Source of the DNA: Candidatus Endobugula sertula
Lineage (GTDB): Bacteria; Pseudomonadota; Gammaproteobacteria; Pseudomonadales; Cellvibrionaceae
NCBI GenBank assembly: GCA_001723645.1
Contig: MDLC01000010.1
Coordinates: 21,057-85,056 of the forward strand
Direction of reading: 5' to 3'
DNA: 64,000 bases
The notes below the pieces were generated by a model that saw only the letters and a program-made list of their open reading frames with translations, had not been told where the DNA came from and searched no databases. This document shows positions 47,862-58,745 of this stretch, piece after piece (within the stretch, counting starts at the first letter, position 1; each line of letters starts with the position of its first letter). A program made the translations under genes and the position numbers.

Positions 47862-49865
47862 CTAGTCTGTGTCATTATAAATATCGTCACAATAGGCAAT
47901 GACTTCTTCCAGCTTTTCTTTCTGTTCATTCTCAACGTCAGAGAACTTGAGACCATAGAGATAACGGAAGCCTTGTTCACCCATACCATATCTTTCTTCT
48001 CTGATCACCGATGCAACCACCTGCAGAGGTTTTTGACTTTCAAACTGAGATCTATCCTCACAAGGAATACGCAACGTCAGGGTCACCTTTTTATCCTTAA
48101 TGGAATCCTTAAGTATTATTTTACACCCTCCTATACTAATATCCTCCACCATAGCATTCAGTTCTTTCGTACCTGCAAACACTTTAGCACAGATATTACT
48201 TCTGAATCGGGTTTGCTCACGCCTCTCATCTCCCTCGTTCATTACACTGCCACTAGTCATATTTCTCACTTTGTAATTACTCACTACCTGACGCAGACTT
48301 TCGGCAGCTTTATACAAACTTTCGGCAACCAGTGAAGTAGAATCAGCCTTGTTCGCATTGGTTTTTAAAGCGGTGAATAAATCTTGGAATTGTATGGATA
48401 ATTGCTCAACCTGAATCGACTGCTGAGAATTATAGTCCAATATTTGCTGATTGCTGGCAGCAGTATTGATCACATCCTGATTCATTGCTTCAAAACTCAC
48501 TATCGTTTCCTGAGAATGTCCTTGAATAGTATTGACTTGTGACACTAATACCGACATAGATTCAACGGACTCATTCACTCTTTGACTAAAACCTTCAATC
48601 AATTGGGTAATTTCATCAGTAGAACTTGATGTTCGCGAAGCCAGTGTTCTCACTTCATCAGCAACCACTGCAAACCCTCTTCCTTGCTCCCCAGCTCTAG
48701 CTGCCTCTATCGCCGCATTTAAGGCTAAAAGATTCGTTTGTGACGCAATATTTTGAATGGAATCAACAATATCATGCATTTTATCTGCTGATTCACTGAG
48801 GTTTTGTATCATCTCTGAGGCTTGACTCACACCAGTAACTGCCGTTTCCAACTCATTAATATTTTGTCGTGCAACCACAACTCCTTTTTTTGCTTTATCC
48901 TCACTCTTTTTAACATACTCCGCAGATTGTTCAATTTTTTGATTTATAACATCAGCAATTTCTGTTAAAGCATTCACTGATTCTTGTACCCGTTCAGTTT
49001 TTTTCTCCTGCTCATCAGAACCTGTAATAATCGTTTTGGAAATATAGGAAACCTGTTGCGCGGTATTTTTCATATCTAGGCTACTTCCTTGAACAGACCC
49101 TAGCAGGCGTTCCAATTTATCCCGCATGGATTCAATAGACCGAGCCAAGGAAGTAATTTCATTACTACCATCCATTAAATTATCAGGCACCACACGATCC
49201 AAATGTCCAGCACGGAAGTCTTTCGATAGGTCATCCAATTCTTTTAGTGGCCTAGTCACAGAAACAATCACCAAATAACTCAGTACAACACCAATCAAGA
49301 TAGTTATCACCAATAGTATTTTGACCTCATTAATAAGCACCTTCACTTTCTGCTCTGAAGCCTTAACCAGCAAATTCACCACATCATTCATCATACCGAC
49401 CAACTGATCGACTCGAATATTGACTTCACTACTACTGGTCTCTCTTCCCGAGACTAAACCTAGCAGAGTAGAACGCTCCTGCTGCCAACGCTCTTCTACC
49501 TTCGACAGTCCCTCAAGCACATTCGAGTTGTTTATTGCAGGAATAGTCATAGGCTCAGACATCGCTAAATCTGCAAAGGTCTCACCCCCATCGATAAGTG
49601 CTGTCAACGATAAACTAAATAGCTGATCCGTTTTTTCGTACAGTTTCGCCCCCAAACCACCTGCTGCCTGCTGCTGAAATATTTCCTTGGCAAATTTTTG
49701 TATCAACATACGCTGGCGCCCAGCAATGCTGATAACCTGCCCATCCAGACGTTGTTGGTGTAAAGTGTCTATAACAGAGTAGGTGGTAAATATCGAAACC
49801 AGAATAAAAAAAGCGCTCATCGCTATGATTTGCCATCTGACTAATAGTTTTTTCATGACTTTCAT
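47862..49865 (-). CDS. Chemoreceptor (PilJ-type sensor) with C-terminal PilZ domain
   Basis: The protein has 667 residues. TM1 about 10-30; periplasmic part with [16 protein letters not shown], the signature of the PilJ/NIT-like type IV pilus chemoreceptor N-terminus; TM2 about 185-205; HAMP; methyl-accepting signalling domain with the hairpin tip [20 protein letters not shown] and [15 protein letters not shown]. Beyond the MCP end, residues about 550-665 form a PilZ domain: RREQTRF (RxxxR) and [10 protein letters not shown] (DxSxxG), the two c-di-GMP binding motifs. c-di-GMP could thus tune taxis or twitching through one receptor. It is on the same strand as the GGDEF-EAL gene. Confidence 0.92.
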   Translation of the reverse strand: MKVMKKLLVRWQIIAMSAFFILVSIFTTYSVIDTLHQQRLDGQVISIAGRQRMLIQKFAKEIFQQQAAGGLGAKLYEKTDQLFSLSLTALIDGGETFADLAMSEPMTIPAINNSNVLEGLSKVEERWQQERSTLLGLVSGRETSSSEVNIRVDQLVGMMNDVVNLLVKASEQKVKVLINEVKILLVITILIGVVLSYLVIVSVTRPLKELDDLSKDFRAGHLDRVVPDNLMDGSNEITSLARSIESMRDKLERLLGSVQGSSLDMKNTAQQVSYISKTIITGSDEQEKKTERVQESVNALTEIADVINQKIEQSAEYVKKSEDKAKKGVVVARQNINELETAVTGVSQASEMIQNLSESADKMHDIVDSIQNIASQTNLLALNAAIEAARAGEQGRGFAVVADEVRTLASRTSSSTDEITQLIEGFSQRVNESVESMSVLVSQVNTIQGHSQETIVSFEAMNQDVINTAASNQQILDYNSQQSIQVEQLSIQFQDLFTALKTNANKADSTSLVAESLYKAAESLRQVVSNYKVRNMTSGSVMNEGDERREQTRFRSNICAKVFAGTKELNAMVEDISIGGCKIILKDSIKDKKVTLTLRIPCEDRSQFESQKPLQVVASVIREERYGMGEQGFRYLYGLKFSDVENEQKEKLEEVIAYCDDIYNDTD

Positions 49866-50101
49866 ACTGTATAATCCATTGCAGGTGAATGTCCAACATC
49901 AGGACGCCTCCACAAAAAATGGGAGGAAGAAGTTAAATGAATATAAAGAGTATAGGTGAAATCTGACGTTATGCGAGAATCGTTGATTCGCTGATGAGAT
50001 ATTAAATCATTCGATAAGGGCAACAAAGCGGCTATGCCTAGATTTTATGCCCGAACTGACCCAGACGGCTCTGTTGCACCTAAAAAAACGTCCAGTAAAA
50101 G

Positions 50102-50908
<807 letters not shown>

Positions 50909-51066
50909 TTAAGCACCTTGTATTGTTTATTCAGAATTTAGAACGGAGGAGTTTAGCAGTTTTTTTTATAAAGATATAACATGAGACAGGCACTGTGCGA
51001 CTTTTCACTATTTACCCATCAATTATTGTTATCTCACAACAGGTAAGATTTAAAAGCAACTAACCA

Positions 51067-51085
51067 AGCCCCCAGAACGAGGGCT
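51067..51085 (-). terminator. Hairpin downstream of dnaJ
   Basis: agccc and gggct pair around a 9-nt loop about 50 nt after the dnaJ stop. The T-run behind it is interrupted, so termination would be partial. It could separate dnaJ from dapB, whose gene starts 160 nt further. Confidence 0.35.
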
Positions 51086-51131
51086 GCATAGAAAATACAG
51101 GAGTAACTTTCGCGTGGACGTATCACTCCTA

Positions 51132-52232
51132 CTAATTAAAAAAGCTCTTCATTCCCTCAAACCAACTACTCTGTCTCGGAGAATGCTTATCACCTTTTGT
51201 TGCATCACGAAATTCCATCAACAGATCTTTTTGTTTTTTAGAAAGATTAACTGGCGTTTCAACAACGACACGACACATCAAGTCACCTTTGCTACCACCA
51301 CGTACTGGTGTAACACCCTTACCTCGTAGACGGAACAGCTTGCCCGTTTGAGTTTCTGCAGGAACCTTTAACTTCACACGTCCATCCAATGTTGGTACAT
51401 CTAAATCACCACCCAGTACAGCATCCACAAAATTGACTGGAACTTCACAGTATAAATTAACCCCATCACGCTCAAAAATATCGTGGGGCTTTACCGAAAT
51501 CTGTACATACAAATCACCCGCAGCTCCTCCCGATGGACCTGCTTCACCTTCACCCGAAAGCCGAATGCGATCACCCGTATCAACACCTTCAGGAACTTTA
51601 ACCGATAAGGTTTTCAACTCTTCTACACGCCCTTGACCATGACAGATATTACAAGGTTCTTTAATAATAGTGCCTTGACCACGGCAATTAGGGCAAGTTT
51701 GCTGCGCAGAGAAAAACCCCTGCTGCATACGAACCTGACCCACACCACCACAAGTGCTACAGTTTGTCGCCTTAGAACCTGCCTTCGCACCACTACCATT
51801 ACAGGGTTTACAAGCAACCAATGTAGGGACACGAATTTTTGCAGTAGTCCCTTTAATCGCCTGTTCCAAATCAATCTGCAAAGTATATTGCAGGTCTGAA
51901 CCATGCTGTCGGCCACCTCGACTACCACCACCAGAAAAAATATCGCCAAACACATCACCAAAAATATCACTGAAGTTATTAAAGCCTCCACCACCACCCA
52001 TCTGTGCATTAACACCTTCATGACCATACTGATCATAGGCAGCCCGCTTTTGTGAGTCCGACAACACTTCATAAGCTTCGCTAGCTTCTTTAAACTTTTC
52101 TTCAGCCTCTTTATTGCCAGGATTACGATCCGGGTGATGTTTCATCGCCACACGACGATAAGCTTTCTTTAAATCCTTCTCTGAAGTATTTTTATCAACA
52201 CCTAGAATTTTGTAATAATCACGCTTTGACAT
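51132..52232 (-). CDS. dnaJ: Chaperone protein DnaJ
   Basis: The protein has 366 residues. It delivers substrates to DnaK and stimulates its ATPase. J domain with [10 protein letters not shown] (HPD), Gly/Phe-rich linker (about 75-105), four CxxCxGxG zinc motifs between about residues 136 and 200 ([32 protein letters not shown]) and the two C-terminal beta domains. AGGT lies before the ATG. Separated from dnaK by about 130 bp holding a strong hairpin, so dnaJ depends on read-through or its own promoter. Confidence 0.98.
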   Translation of the reverse strand: MSKRDYYKILGVDKNTSEKDLKKAYRRVAMKHHPDRNPGNKEAEEKFKEASEAYEVLSDSQKRAAYDQYGHEGVNAQMGGGGGFNNFSDIFGDVFGDIFSGGGSRGGRQHGSDLQYTLQIDLEQAIKGTTAKIRVPTLVACKPCNGSGAKAGSKATNCSTCGGVGQVRMQQGFFSAQQTCPNCRGQGTIIKEPCNICHGQGRVEELKTLSVKVPEGVDTGDRIRLSGEGEAGPSGGAAGDLYVQISVKPHDIFERDGVNLYCEVPVNFVDAVLGGDLDVPTLDGRVKLKVPAETQTGKLFRLRGKGVTPVRGGSKGDLMCRVVVETPVNLSKKQKDLLMEFRDATKGDKHSPRQSSWFEGMKSFFN

Positions 52233-52309
52233 GTCTTTTTTTTACCTAATGAATACAACAAACGCGGACATAAGCCCGCGCTACAATTTTGACACTAATA
52301 TGGCACATT

Positions 52310-52339
52310 AAAAATGCACTGTTATTAACAGGCATTTTT
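52310..52339 (-). terminator. Terminator after dnaK
   Basis: aaaaatgcactgtt pairs with aacaggcattttt around ta, with one mismatch, giving an A-flanked stem and a U-run on the minus transcript 25-55 nt after the dnaK stop. A second GC-rich stem (cgcgg/ccgcg) lies at about 52263-52280. Together they probably reduce dnaJ expression relative to dnaK. Confidence 0.7.
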
Positions 52340-52364
52340 AATCGTTCCCTATCCAGTTTAGAAA

Positions 52365-54290
52365 CTATTTATCATCCTTAACTTCTTCAAACTCGGCTTC
52401 TACAACACCTTCATCAGCGGACTCTGGCTGAGCTTGCTCAGCACCTGCACCACCGCCCGCCTGAGTTGCTTGTTCCGCATACATTTTCTGAGCTAATGAA
52501 CCAGAAGCTTCTGTCAATTTAGTCGTTGCCGCTTCCATAGCTGCTTTGTCATCACCTTTAACCGCTTCTTCTGCTTCAGCTAATGCTGTTTCAATCGCTG
52601 TTTTTTCTTCATCAGTCGCCTTATCACCAGCGTCTTCCAAGGTTTTCCTGGTTGCGCTAATAAGCCCATCCAGGGCATTACGTGCACTCACTAACTCCTC
52701 AAACTCACGATCCGCTTCTGCATTCGCTTCCGCATCTGCTACCATTGACTCAATTTCATCATCACTTAAACCAGAAGAGGCCTTAATGACAATAGACTGT
52801 TCTTTGCCTGTCCCTTTATCCTTAGCGCCCACGTTAAGAATACCGTTAGCATCAATATCAAAAGTCACTTCGATCTGAGGCATACCACGAGGGGCAGGAG
52901 GAATATCAGCCAGGTCGAAACGACCCAGTGATTTATTTTGAGTCGCTTGTTTACGCTCACCCTGTACCACATGAATAGTCACTGCAGACTGATTATCTTC
53001 CGCTGTTGAAAACACTTGTGACTTCTTAGTTGGAATAGTGGTATTTTTATCAATCAATGGCGTTGCCACACCACCCATGGTTTCAATACCCAATGTCAAT
53101 GGAGTGACATCCAGTAAGAGCACATCTTTAACATCACCAGCCAATACCGCACCTTGAATAGCCGCACCCATCGCTACAGCTTCATCAGGATTCACATCTT
53201 TACGAGGCTCTTTACCAAAAAAATCAGCGACTTTTGTCTGCACCATCGGCATACGCGTCTGACCACCTACCAAGATAACATCGTCAATGTCACTGACAGA
53301 TAAGTCAGCATCTGCCAATGCCACTTTCAATGGCTCTAATGAACGAGTGACCAGTTCTTCAACCAAAGATTCTAATTTCGCACGGGTTAATTTAATCACC
53401 AAATGCTTAGGGCCTGTTGCATCAGCAGTAATATAAGGTAGATTCACTTCTGTCTGCTGGCTGGAAGACAACTCAATCTTTGCTTTCTCAGCCGCTTCTT
53501 TCAAACGCTGTAGTGCCAAAGGATCATTGTGTAGATCAATACCACTTTCGGTCTTAAACTCTGCCACCAAATACTCAATCAGTCGCAAGTCAAAGTCTTC
53601 ACCACCTAGAAAAGTATCACCATTCGTTGCCAATACTTCAAACTGGTGCTCACCATCGACATCAGCAATCTCAATGATAGAAATATCGAAAGTACCACCA
53701 CCCAGATCATATACTGCAATCGTATGGTCACCCTTAGCCTTATCCATACCATAAGCCAGAGCTGCGGCTGTTGGCTCATTGATAATGCGCTTAACATCCA
53801 GGCCCGCAATTTTACCCGCATCTTTAGTAGCCTGACGTTGTGAGTCATTAAAATAGGCAGGTACAGTAATTACCGCTTCTGTAATGCTTTCACCCAAGTA
53901 ATTTTCTGCCGTTTTTTTCATTTTCTTTAATACTTCGGCAGAAATCTGTGGTGGAGCCTTTTTCTCGCCCTTCACTTCAACCCAGGCATCCCCATTATCT
54001 GCAGCAGCAATGCCGTAAGGCACCATAGAAATATCTTTTTGTACCACGTCGTCTTTAAACTTACGACCAATCAAACGCTTAACTGCAAATAACGTATTCT
54101 GAGGATTCGTCACTGCCTGGCGCTTGGCACTCTGTCCTACTAAAATATCATTACCGTCAGCAGTAAAGGCAACAATTGATGGGGTTGTGCGGTCACCTTC
54201 TGCATTTTCAATAACTTTTGATTTATCACCTTCCATTACTGATACACAAGAATTAGTCGTACCAAGGTCGATACCAATAATTTTACCCAT
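52365..54290 (-). CDS. dnaK: Chaperone protein DnaK (Hsp70)
   Basis: 641 residues. ATP-dependent Hsp70 that folds nascent and stressed proteins with DnaJ and GrpE. N-terminal [43 protein letters not shown] and [13 protein letters not shown] are the ATPase signatures; the substrate domain starts near [18 protein letters not shown] and the C-terminal lid ends with EFEEVKDDK. Normal in every part. A heat-shock promoter lies in front. Confidence 0.98.
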   Translation of the reverse strand: MGKIIGIDLGTTNSCVSVMEGDKSKVIENAEGDRTTPSIVAFTADGNDILVGQSAKRQAVTNPQNTLFAVKRLIGRKFKDDVVQKDISMVPYGIAAADNGDAWVEVKGEKKAPPQISAEVLKKMKKTAENYLGESITEAVITVPAYFNDSQRQATKDAGKIAGLDVKRIINEPTAAALAYGMDKAKGDHTIAVYDLGGGTFDISIIEIADVDGEHQFEVLATNGDTFLGGEDFDLRLIEYLVAEFKTESGIDLHNDPLALQRLKEAAEKAKIELSSSQQTEVNLPYITADATGPKHLVIKLTRAKLESLVEELVTRSLEPLKVALADADLSVSDIDDVILVGGQTRMPMVQTKVADFFGKEPRKDVNPDEAVAMGAAIQGAVLAGDVKDVLLLDVTPLTLGIETMGGVATPLIDKNTTIPTKKSQVFSTAEDNQSAVTIHVVQGERKQATQNKSLGRFDLADIPPAPRGMPQIEVTFDIDANGILNVGAKDKGTGKEQSIVIKASSGLSDDEIESMVADAEANAEADREFEELVSARNALDGLISATRKTLEDAGDKATDEEKTAIETALAEAEEAVKGDDKAAMEAATTKLTEASGSLAQKMYAEQATQAGGGAGAEQAQPESADEGVVEAEFEEVKDDK

Positions 54291-54404
54291 TGGGCTTCTC
54301 CAAACTATTCGTTAATTGTAATTAAAACGATGATCAACATGTGTGTTTGGCTCCTGGCTGTTCAACTGCTGGACACCATAAACCGGATCACTTTTGCTAC
54401 TTCT

Positions 54405-54433
54405 TATATTGGCCTGAGTCGGTTAATTTCAAG
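54405..54433 (-). promoter_or_regulatory. Sigma-32-type promoter of dnaK
   Basis: CTTGAAA (minus strand, 54433-54427) is followed after 14 nt by CCAATATA (54412-54405). The -35 matches the heat-shock consensus exactly and the spacing fits; the -10 is a looser match to CCCCATnT. It is about 120 nt before the dnaK ATG. Confidence 0.65.
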
Positions 54434-54490
54434 CCCTTTCTAAAAATTTGTTGCTAGGGCTTGTTGAATTTCCGATAAACTGTTGTCTAG

Positions 54491-55081
54491 TTAGTCGGCA
54501 CTAGAAACCACCACCATTGCAGGGCGCACCAAACGTCCATTTAAAGTGTAACCTTTTTGAAAGACATTCAATACTGTATTTGGCTCTACATCCGGATTCG
54601 GCGCCATAGACATCGCCTGATGCAACTGTGGATCAAAAGGTTCGCTCTCGGGATTAATAGCTTCTACATGGTACTTTTTCAATGTATCCATCAAGGACTT
54701 AAGTGTTAATTCCACACCTTCCAGTATCGCCTTTTGCGACTCATCCTGCGCATCTCCCGCAGTAATCGCACGCTCTAAATTATCCGCTACCGGCAATAGA
54801 TCATTAACAAATTTCTCCAAAGCAAACTTACGGGCTTTTTCCACGTCTTGCTCTGCACGCCTACGGATATTCATGGTTTCCGCCTGAGCACGCAACACCT
54901 GATCTTTCAAGGCAGCGATTTCTTCGGTCAGAACCTGACCCACAGAATCAAGCTCTTCAACCTCTGTTGCCTGTTCCTGAGCATCTTCAATCGTTTCTAA
55001 GGTTGCATCAGCCACTGTTTTTTCAACGACGGCTTCTTCAGATATATTCTCCGCTGGTTTATCTTGAGTTTTTTTAGACAC
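54491..55081 (-). CDS. grpE: Nucleotide exchange factor GrpE
   Basis: 196 residues from GTG 55081, chosen because GGAG lies 6 nt upstream and because the longer frame would begin inside the heat-shock promoter (55122-55151). GrpE releases ADP from DnaK. The acidic N-terminus is followed by a long coiled coil ([38 protein letters not shown]) and the beta-wing with HYQAMSM-like [17 protein letters not shown] and [14 protein letters not shown]. Divergent from recN. Confidence 0.96.
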   Translation of the reverse strand: MSKKTQDKPAENISEEAVVEKTVADATLETIEDAQEQATEVEELDSVGQVLTEEIAALKDQVLRAQAETMNIRRRAEQDVEKARKFALEKFVNDLLPVADNLERAITAGDAQDESQKAILEGVELTLKSLMDTLKKYHVEAINPESEPFDPQLHQAMSMAPNPDVEPNTVLNVFQKGYTLNGRLVRPAMVVVSSAD

Positions 55082-55121
55082 GCCACACTCCATCAAATAA
55101 TTAAAATCAATAGCTGCGCCA

Positions 55122-55151
55122 TATATAGGGTCTATTTGAGGGAGTTTCAAG
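55122..55151 (-). promoter_or_regulatory. Sigma-32-type promoter of grpE
   Basis: CTTGAAA (55151-55145) and CCCTATATA (55130-55122), 14 nt apart, on the minus strand. This is a close match to the heat-shock consensus (CTTGAAA, CCCCATnTA) about 40 nt before the grpE GTG. It also excludes a grpE start at 55150. Confidence 0.8.
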
Positions 55152-55276
55152 CATAAGTATTGATTTTTTCATCGAGTTGGCGCACTATCAAAATACTGTA
55201 TAAATAACCATGGATTGATGAACAGCATTTTAATCCGTTAAAAAGACACCCCAAAAATAAAGAAAGGTAGCAAACC

Positions 55277-56944
55277 ATGCTGACTCATATCACTATCAAC
55301 AATTTCACTCTGGTAGAACACCTGGATCTTGATCTTAAACGGGGAATGACAGCAATTACCGGCGAAACGGGAACAGGCAAATCCATTTTACTGGATGCCT
55401 TAGCCATGACTCTCGGAGAAAGAGCAGATGCAGACCGAGTACGGTATGGCGCTCAGAGGGCAGATATTACTGCGACCTTCTCATTGGATGATTTACCCAA
55501 AGCGCAAGAATGGCTAATCAACAATGATCTCAACCATGCTGACGAGTGCCTGTTAAAACGCACCATTACAACAGAAGGTCGTTCCCGCTCATTTATCAAC
55601 GCTCAACCTGCCACCTTACAACAGGTACGAGCACTAGGCGAACTGCTCATTGATATACATAGCCAACACGCCCATCAGTCTCTATTACTTAAAACAACAC
55701 ACCAACGCCTACTCGATGAATATGCCCAACACCAACCACTGCTAAAAGAGGTCTCTGAACTCTACCAAAAATGGCAAACCCTGCAAAAGGAGTTTATCAC
55801 CCTTCGCGACAATGCAGCTGAGATGCAGGCAAAATATCAACTGCTCCACTATCAGGTTGAAGAGTTAGATCAACTGAACGTGGAGCCCGGAGAAATAGAA
55901 CAACTCGAAGAGGAGCAGATATTACTCACCCGCGCAGAATCAATTCTTTACAGCAGTCAGCAACTAGCAGATACGTGTAATAACGATGAACACGGCTTAC
56001 AACAACGTTTACAACAGGCGCTACGTCTATTAAGTGACATGGAAACCAAAGGCACTTCATTACGCAATGCAGAACAATTGCTCAACCATGCATTGATACA
56101 TATTGAAGAGGCATACCATGAAATCCGCCATCAAATGGATACGACTGCACTCAACCCGGAACGCCTGCAGGAAGTCAGCGAGCGCTTGTCAGCCTGCTAC
56201 AATACTGCCAGAAAACATCACATAAGACCGGAAGAACTGATTGACAAGCACAAACAACTGAACAATGAGCTAAGTAAAATGCCAAGCGAACATGAACACT
56301 TATCGATACTAGAGGAAAAAGCCGAGCAAGCAGCGGCTCACTTCCATAAAAAAGCATCATCACTATCCAAGAAACGCCACAAAGCCGCTCAGAAACTGAC
56401 TAAAGCGGTGAATCAGCAACTCTCAACCCTGTCCATGAACAATGCAAACGTCCAGATATCATTGTGCACCGACATTCAATCACCCACTGCTAACGGCATT
56501 GACCAGATTGAATTCCTTATTAGCACTAATCCTGGCCACCCTCATAAACCCCTTGGCAAAATTGCTTCTGGCGGTGAACTATCGCGAATCAGCTTAGCCA
56601 TACAAGTCGCTACCGCACAAACCTCTAAAGTCGCTACCTTAGTCTTCGATGAAGTAGATGTGGGTATTGGTGGTTCTACTGCAGACGTTGTCGGTCAGCT
56701 GCTTGCTAACCTGGGCAGCAATAGCCAAGTGCTCTGTGTTACCCACCTAGCTCAAGTCGCCAGCAAAGCACACCAACACTGGCAAGTCAGTAAATATAGT
56801 CAATCCAATCAGACCGCAAGTACTATCACAGAACTCAACCAACAATGCAAAATTGAAGAGATTGCCCGAATGATCAGCGGCAGTGAGCTTTCAAAACAGT
56901 CTCTGGCACACGCCCGCTTAATGCTTGAAGAAACAGCAGACTGA
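55277..56944 (+). CDS. recN: DNA repair protein RecN
   Basis: 555 residues, SMC-like ATPase that tethers DNA ends during double-strand break repair. Walker A in AITGETGTGKSILLDAL, the long coiled-coil halves in the middle, signature KIASGGELSRISLAIQ and Walker B with TLVFDEVDVGIGG near the end. AAAGGTAG precedes the ATG. Typically SOS-induced; a LexA site was not evident in the 120-bp gap to grpE. Confidence 0.97.
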   Translation: MLTHITINNFTLVEHLDLDLKRGMTAITGETGTGKSILLDALAMTLGERADADRVRYGAQRADITATFSLDDLPKAQEWLINNDLNHADECLLKRTITTEGRSRSFINAQPATLQQVRALGELLIDIHSQHAHQSLLLKTTHQRLLDEYAQHQPLLKEVSELYQKWQTLQKEFITLRDNAAEMQAKYQLLHYQVEELDQLNVEPGEIEQLEEEQILLTRAESILYSSQQLADTCNNDEHGLQQRLQQALRLLSDMETKGTSLRNAEQLLNHALIHIEEAYHEIRHQMDTTALNPERLQEVSERLSACYNTARKHHIRPEELIDKHKQLNNELSKMPSEHEHLSILEEKAEQAAAHFHKKASSLSKKRHKAAQKLTKAVNQQLSTLSMNNANVQISLCTDIQSPTANGIDQIEFLISTNPGHPHKPLGKIASGGELSRISLAIQVATAQTSKVATLVFDEVDVGIGGSTADVVGQLLANLGSNSQVLCVTHLAQVASKAHQHWQVSKYSQSNQTASTITELNQQCKIEEIARMISGSELSKQSLAHARLMLEETAD

Positions 56945-57063
56945 TAAAATAATTCACTGAGTAGGTTAGTAGGTGAATCATTGGTGATGACACACTAGAA
57001 TCTGTTTTATATTTTTAGAGAAGCTCACTAAGAGACAAGCCCTGTAGAAAAAAATTACACCTA

Positions 57064-57480
57064 TCATCCGTTAGGCGCTTGAGGTTTAACATAGAGCACA
57101 AGACTATGCTCTGTTAGTTCATAACCATGTTTTTGCGCTATCTCACGCTGCAATTCCTCAATGCGCTCATTGTGAAATTCAATGACTTTGCCGGTTTCCA
57201 CACATACCATATGGTCATGATGCTCACCGCGGTCCAGCTCAAAAACGGAATGCCCACCATCAAAGTTATGCCTTTCTACCAAGCCAGCCGCTTCAAATTG
57301 TGTTAAAACCCGATAAACGGTTGCTAAGCCCACATCATCACCCGCTTCCAGCAAAACTCTATACACTTCTTCTGCACTTAAATGGCGCTGATCTGATGTT
57401 TCCAGAATTTGCAAGATTTTAACTCTGGGAAGAGTTACCTTGAGACCGACTTTGCGTAGCTCGTTATTTTCAACTGCCAT
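57064..57480 (-). CDS. fur: Ferric uptake regulator Fur
   Basis: 138 residues. Fe(II)-dependent repressor of iron uptake genes, controlling its own region in many bacteria. N-terminal winged helix (RKVGLKVTLPRVKILQIL, ATVYRVLTQFEAAGLV), then the metal site HHDHMVCVETGKVIEF and the end HGYELTEHSLVLYV. Convergent with recN, divergent from bamE. No Fur box matching the usual palindrome was found in the shared promoter region. Confidence 0.97.
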   Translation of the reverse strand: MAVENNELRKVGLKVTLPRVKILQILETSDQRHLSAEEVYRVLLEAGDDVGLATVYRVLTQFEAAGLVERHNFDGGHSVFELDRGEHHDHMVCVETGKVIEFHNERIEELQREIAQKHGYELTEHSLVLYVKPQAPNG

Positions 57481-57595
57481 TAAAAATCCTTCATGTTTTT
57501 TAAACAGGTGCTTCTCATTATAGGGAGAGTTCGGTTATTATCGCTCTTCTCATCGTTCAACGAAAGTCTTGTGTATCATAAATAGTGTATAAAAT

Positions 57596-57916
57596 ATGTA
57601 TAAAAAACTAGTGACTATTGTTTCATTAACAACCAGCCTAGCCCTAGTCGGGTGCTCTGGGCTCATTCCCACAGCTTATCGTATTGATATTCCTCAGGGC
57701 AATTTACTGACACAAAAGAAAGTTGACGAAATCAAAGTTGGCATGAACCGACGCCAAGTACAACGCATCCTCGGTTCACCGCTTTTAATCGACACATTCA
57801 CCCAAAACCGCTGGGATTACTTCTATAGTGTTACCAACAAAAAGGGGACACGTATAGAGCATCATATCACGATTGTCTTTAGCGATGATCTCGTTACCGA
57901 AATCATCGAAAACTAG
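57596..57916 (+). CDS. bamE: Outer membrane protein assembly factor BamE
   Basis: 106 residues. Lipoprotein of the BAM complex that inserts outer membrane proteins. Signal sequence with lipobox LALVGCSG (Cys about 20). The SmpA/OmlA core is visible: QGNLLTQKKVDEIKVGMNRR, QRILGSPLLID and NRWDYFYSV. The divergent fur-bamE arrangement is standard in gammaproteobacteria. Confidence 0.96.
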   Translation: MYKKLVTIVSLTTSLALVGCSGLIPTAYRIDIPQGNLLTQKKVDEIKVGMNRRQVQRILGSPLLIDTFTQNRWDYFYSVTNKKGTRIEHHITIVFSDDLVTEIIEN

Positions 57917-57932
57917 GGTCTGTTCATACTCT

Positions 57933-58235
57933 CTAGGAATTCGCAACCTTCTCTGCCCGCTTACGACGAGCGGCTTTGGGGTCAGCAATTAACGGGCGAT
58001 AAACTTCAACTCGATCCCCAGCTTGCAGCACATATTGAGAAGGCTGTTTAATAGTCTGACCAAAAATGCCCATTTTGGCTTCATCAAGATTAACATCCGC
58101 AAAGTCATGACATAGCCGTGAGCACCTAGCTGCATCCAGAGCCGTCGAACCTTGCTTCACAGACAAGCCATAAATTTTTTGCTTTTCAGGAAGCGCATAA
58201 GCCACTTCTACATCGATCATTTCACTATTTGGCAT
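57933..58235 (-). CDS. rnfH: RnfH family ubiquitin-like protein
   Basis: 100 residues. Beta-grasp protein (RatB/RnfH) with VEVAYALPEKQKIYGLSV, GIFGQTIKQPSQYVLQAGDRV and EVYRPLIADPKAARR, the last being the family signature. Role unknown; in other species it accompanies the RatA ribosome-associated toxin or, elsewhere, the Rnf complex. The gene starts 14 nt after ratA. Confidence 0.95.
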   Translation of the reverse strand: MPNSEMIDVEVAYALPEKQKIYGLSVKQGSTALDAARCSRLCHDFADVNLDEAKMGIFGQTIKQPSQYVLQAGDRVEVYRPLIADPKAARRKRAEKVANS

Positions 58236-58249
58236 CGCATTCTCTTACC

Positions 58250-58687
58250 CTATTTATACAACGCACTTGCACGCTGACATAAAGCATCAACCTGTTCTCC
58301 AGCCATTTGTTCAAACCATTGACTCACTGTCATCGCTAAAATGGGGTTAGAAAACTCAAACTCAAGATCCAGGCTCACTTTACAAGCGGTCTCAGACAAG
58401 GGCTGAAACTGCCAACGACCTTCAAATGACGAAAAAGGACCATCAATCAATCGCATAATCATGAACTCTGGAGGATGCAGCTCATTACGAGACACCAGAT
58501 GTTGCTGTATCCCAGACTTACCCAAAGTCAATTGGGCCTCAACAAACCCATCCCCTTCTTCCAATATTTTAGCCCCAATACACCCCGACATAAACTGTGG
58601 GTAAGCCTCTATATCATTAATCAGTGCAAACATTTGTTGCACTGAATAACCTACCAGCGCTGAACGTGCAATCGCAACCATAATCAT
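58250..58687 (-). CDS. ratA: RatA/coenzyme Q-binding START-like protein
   Basis: 145 residues. SRPBCC-fold protein; the E. coli homologue blocks 70S ribosome assembly, and the yeast relative Coq10 binds quinone. Signatures: ALVGYSVQQMFALINDIEAYPQF, GIQQHLVSRNELHPP and GPFSSFEGRWQFQPL. Two ATGs (58687, 58681) are possible; the first has GGA five nt upstream. Downstream rnfH is co-transcribed. Confidence 0.94.
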   Translation of the reverse strand: MIMVAIARSALVGYSVQQMFALINDIEAYPQFMSGCIGAKILEEGDGFVEAQLTLGKSGIQQHLVSRNELHPPEFMIMRLIDGPFSSFEGRWQFQPLSETACKVSLDLEFEFSNPILAMTVSQWFEQMAGEQVDALCQRASALYK

Positions 58688-58745
58688 CCCATTCCAGGAA
58701 AATAAATAGAGCGGAACAGTGATAAAATGGCATAACCACTCTGTT

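Noticed and set aside
57481..57595. Fur box in the fur-bamE promoter region
   Set aside because: Only weak partial similarity (tctcattatagggag); not enough to claim autoregulation.
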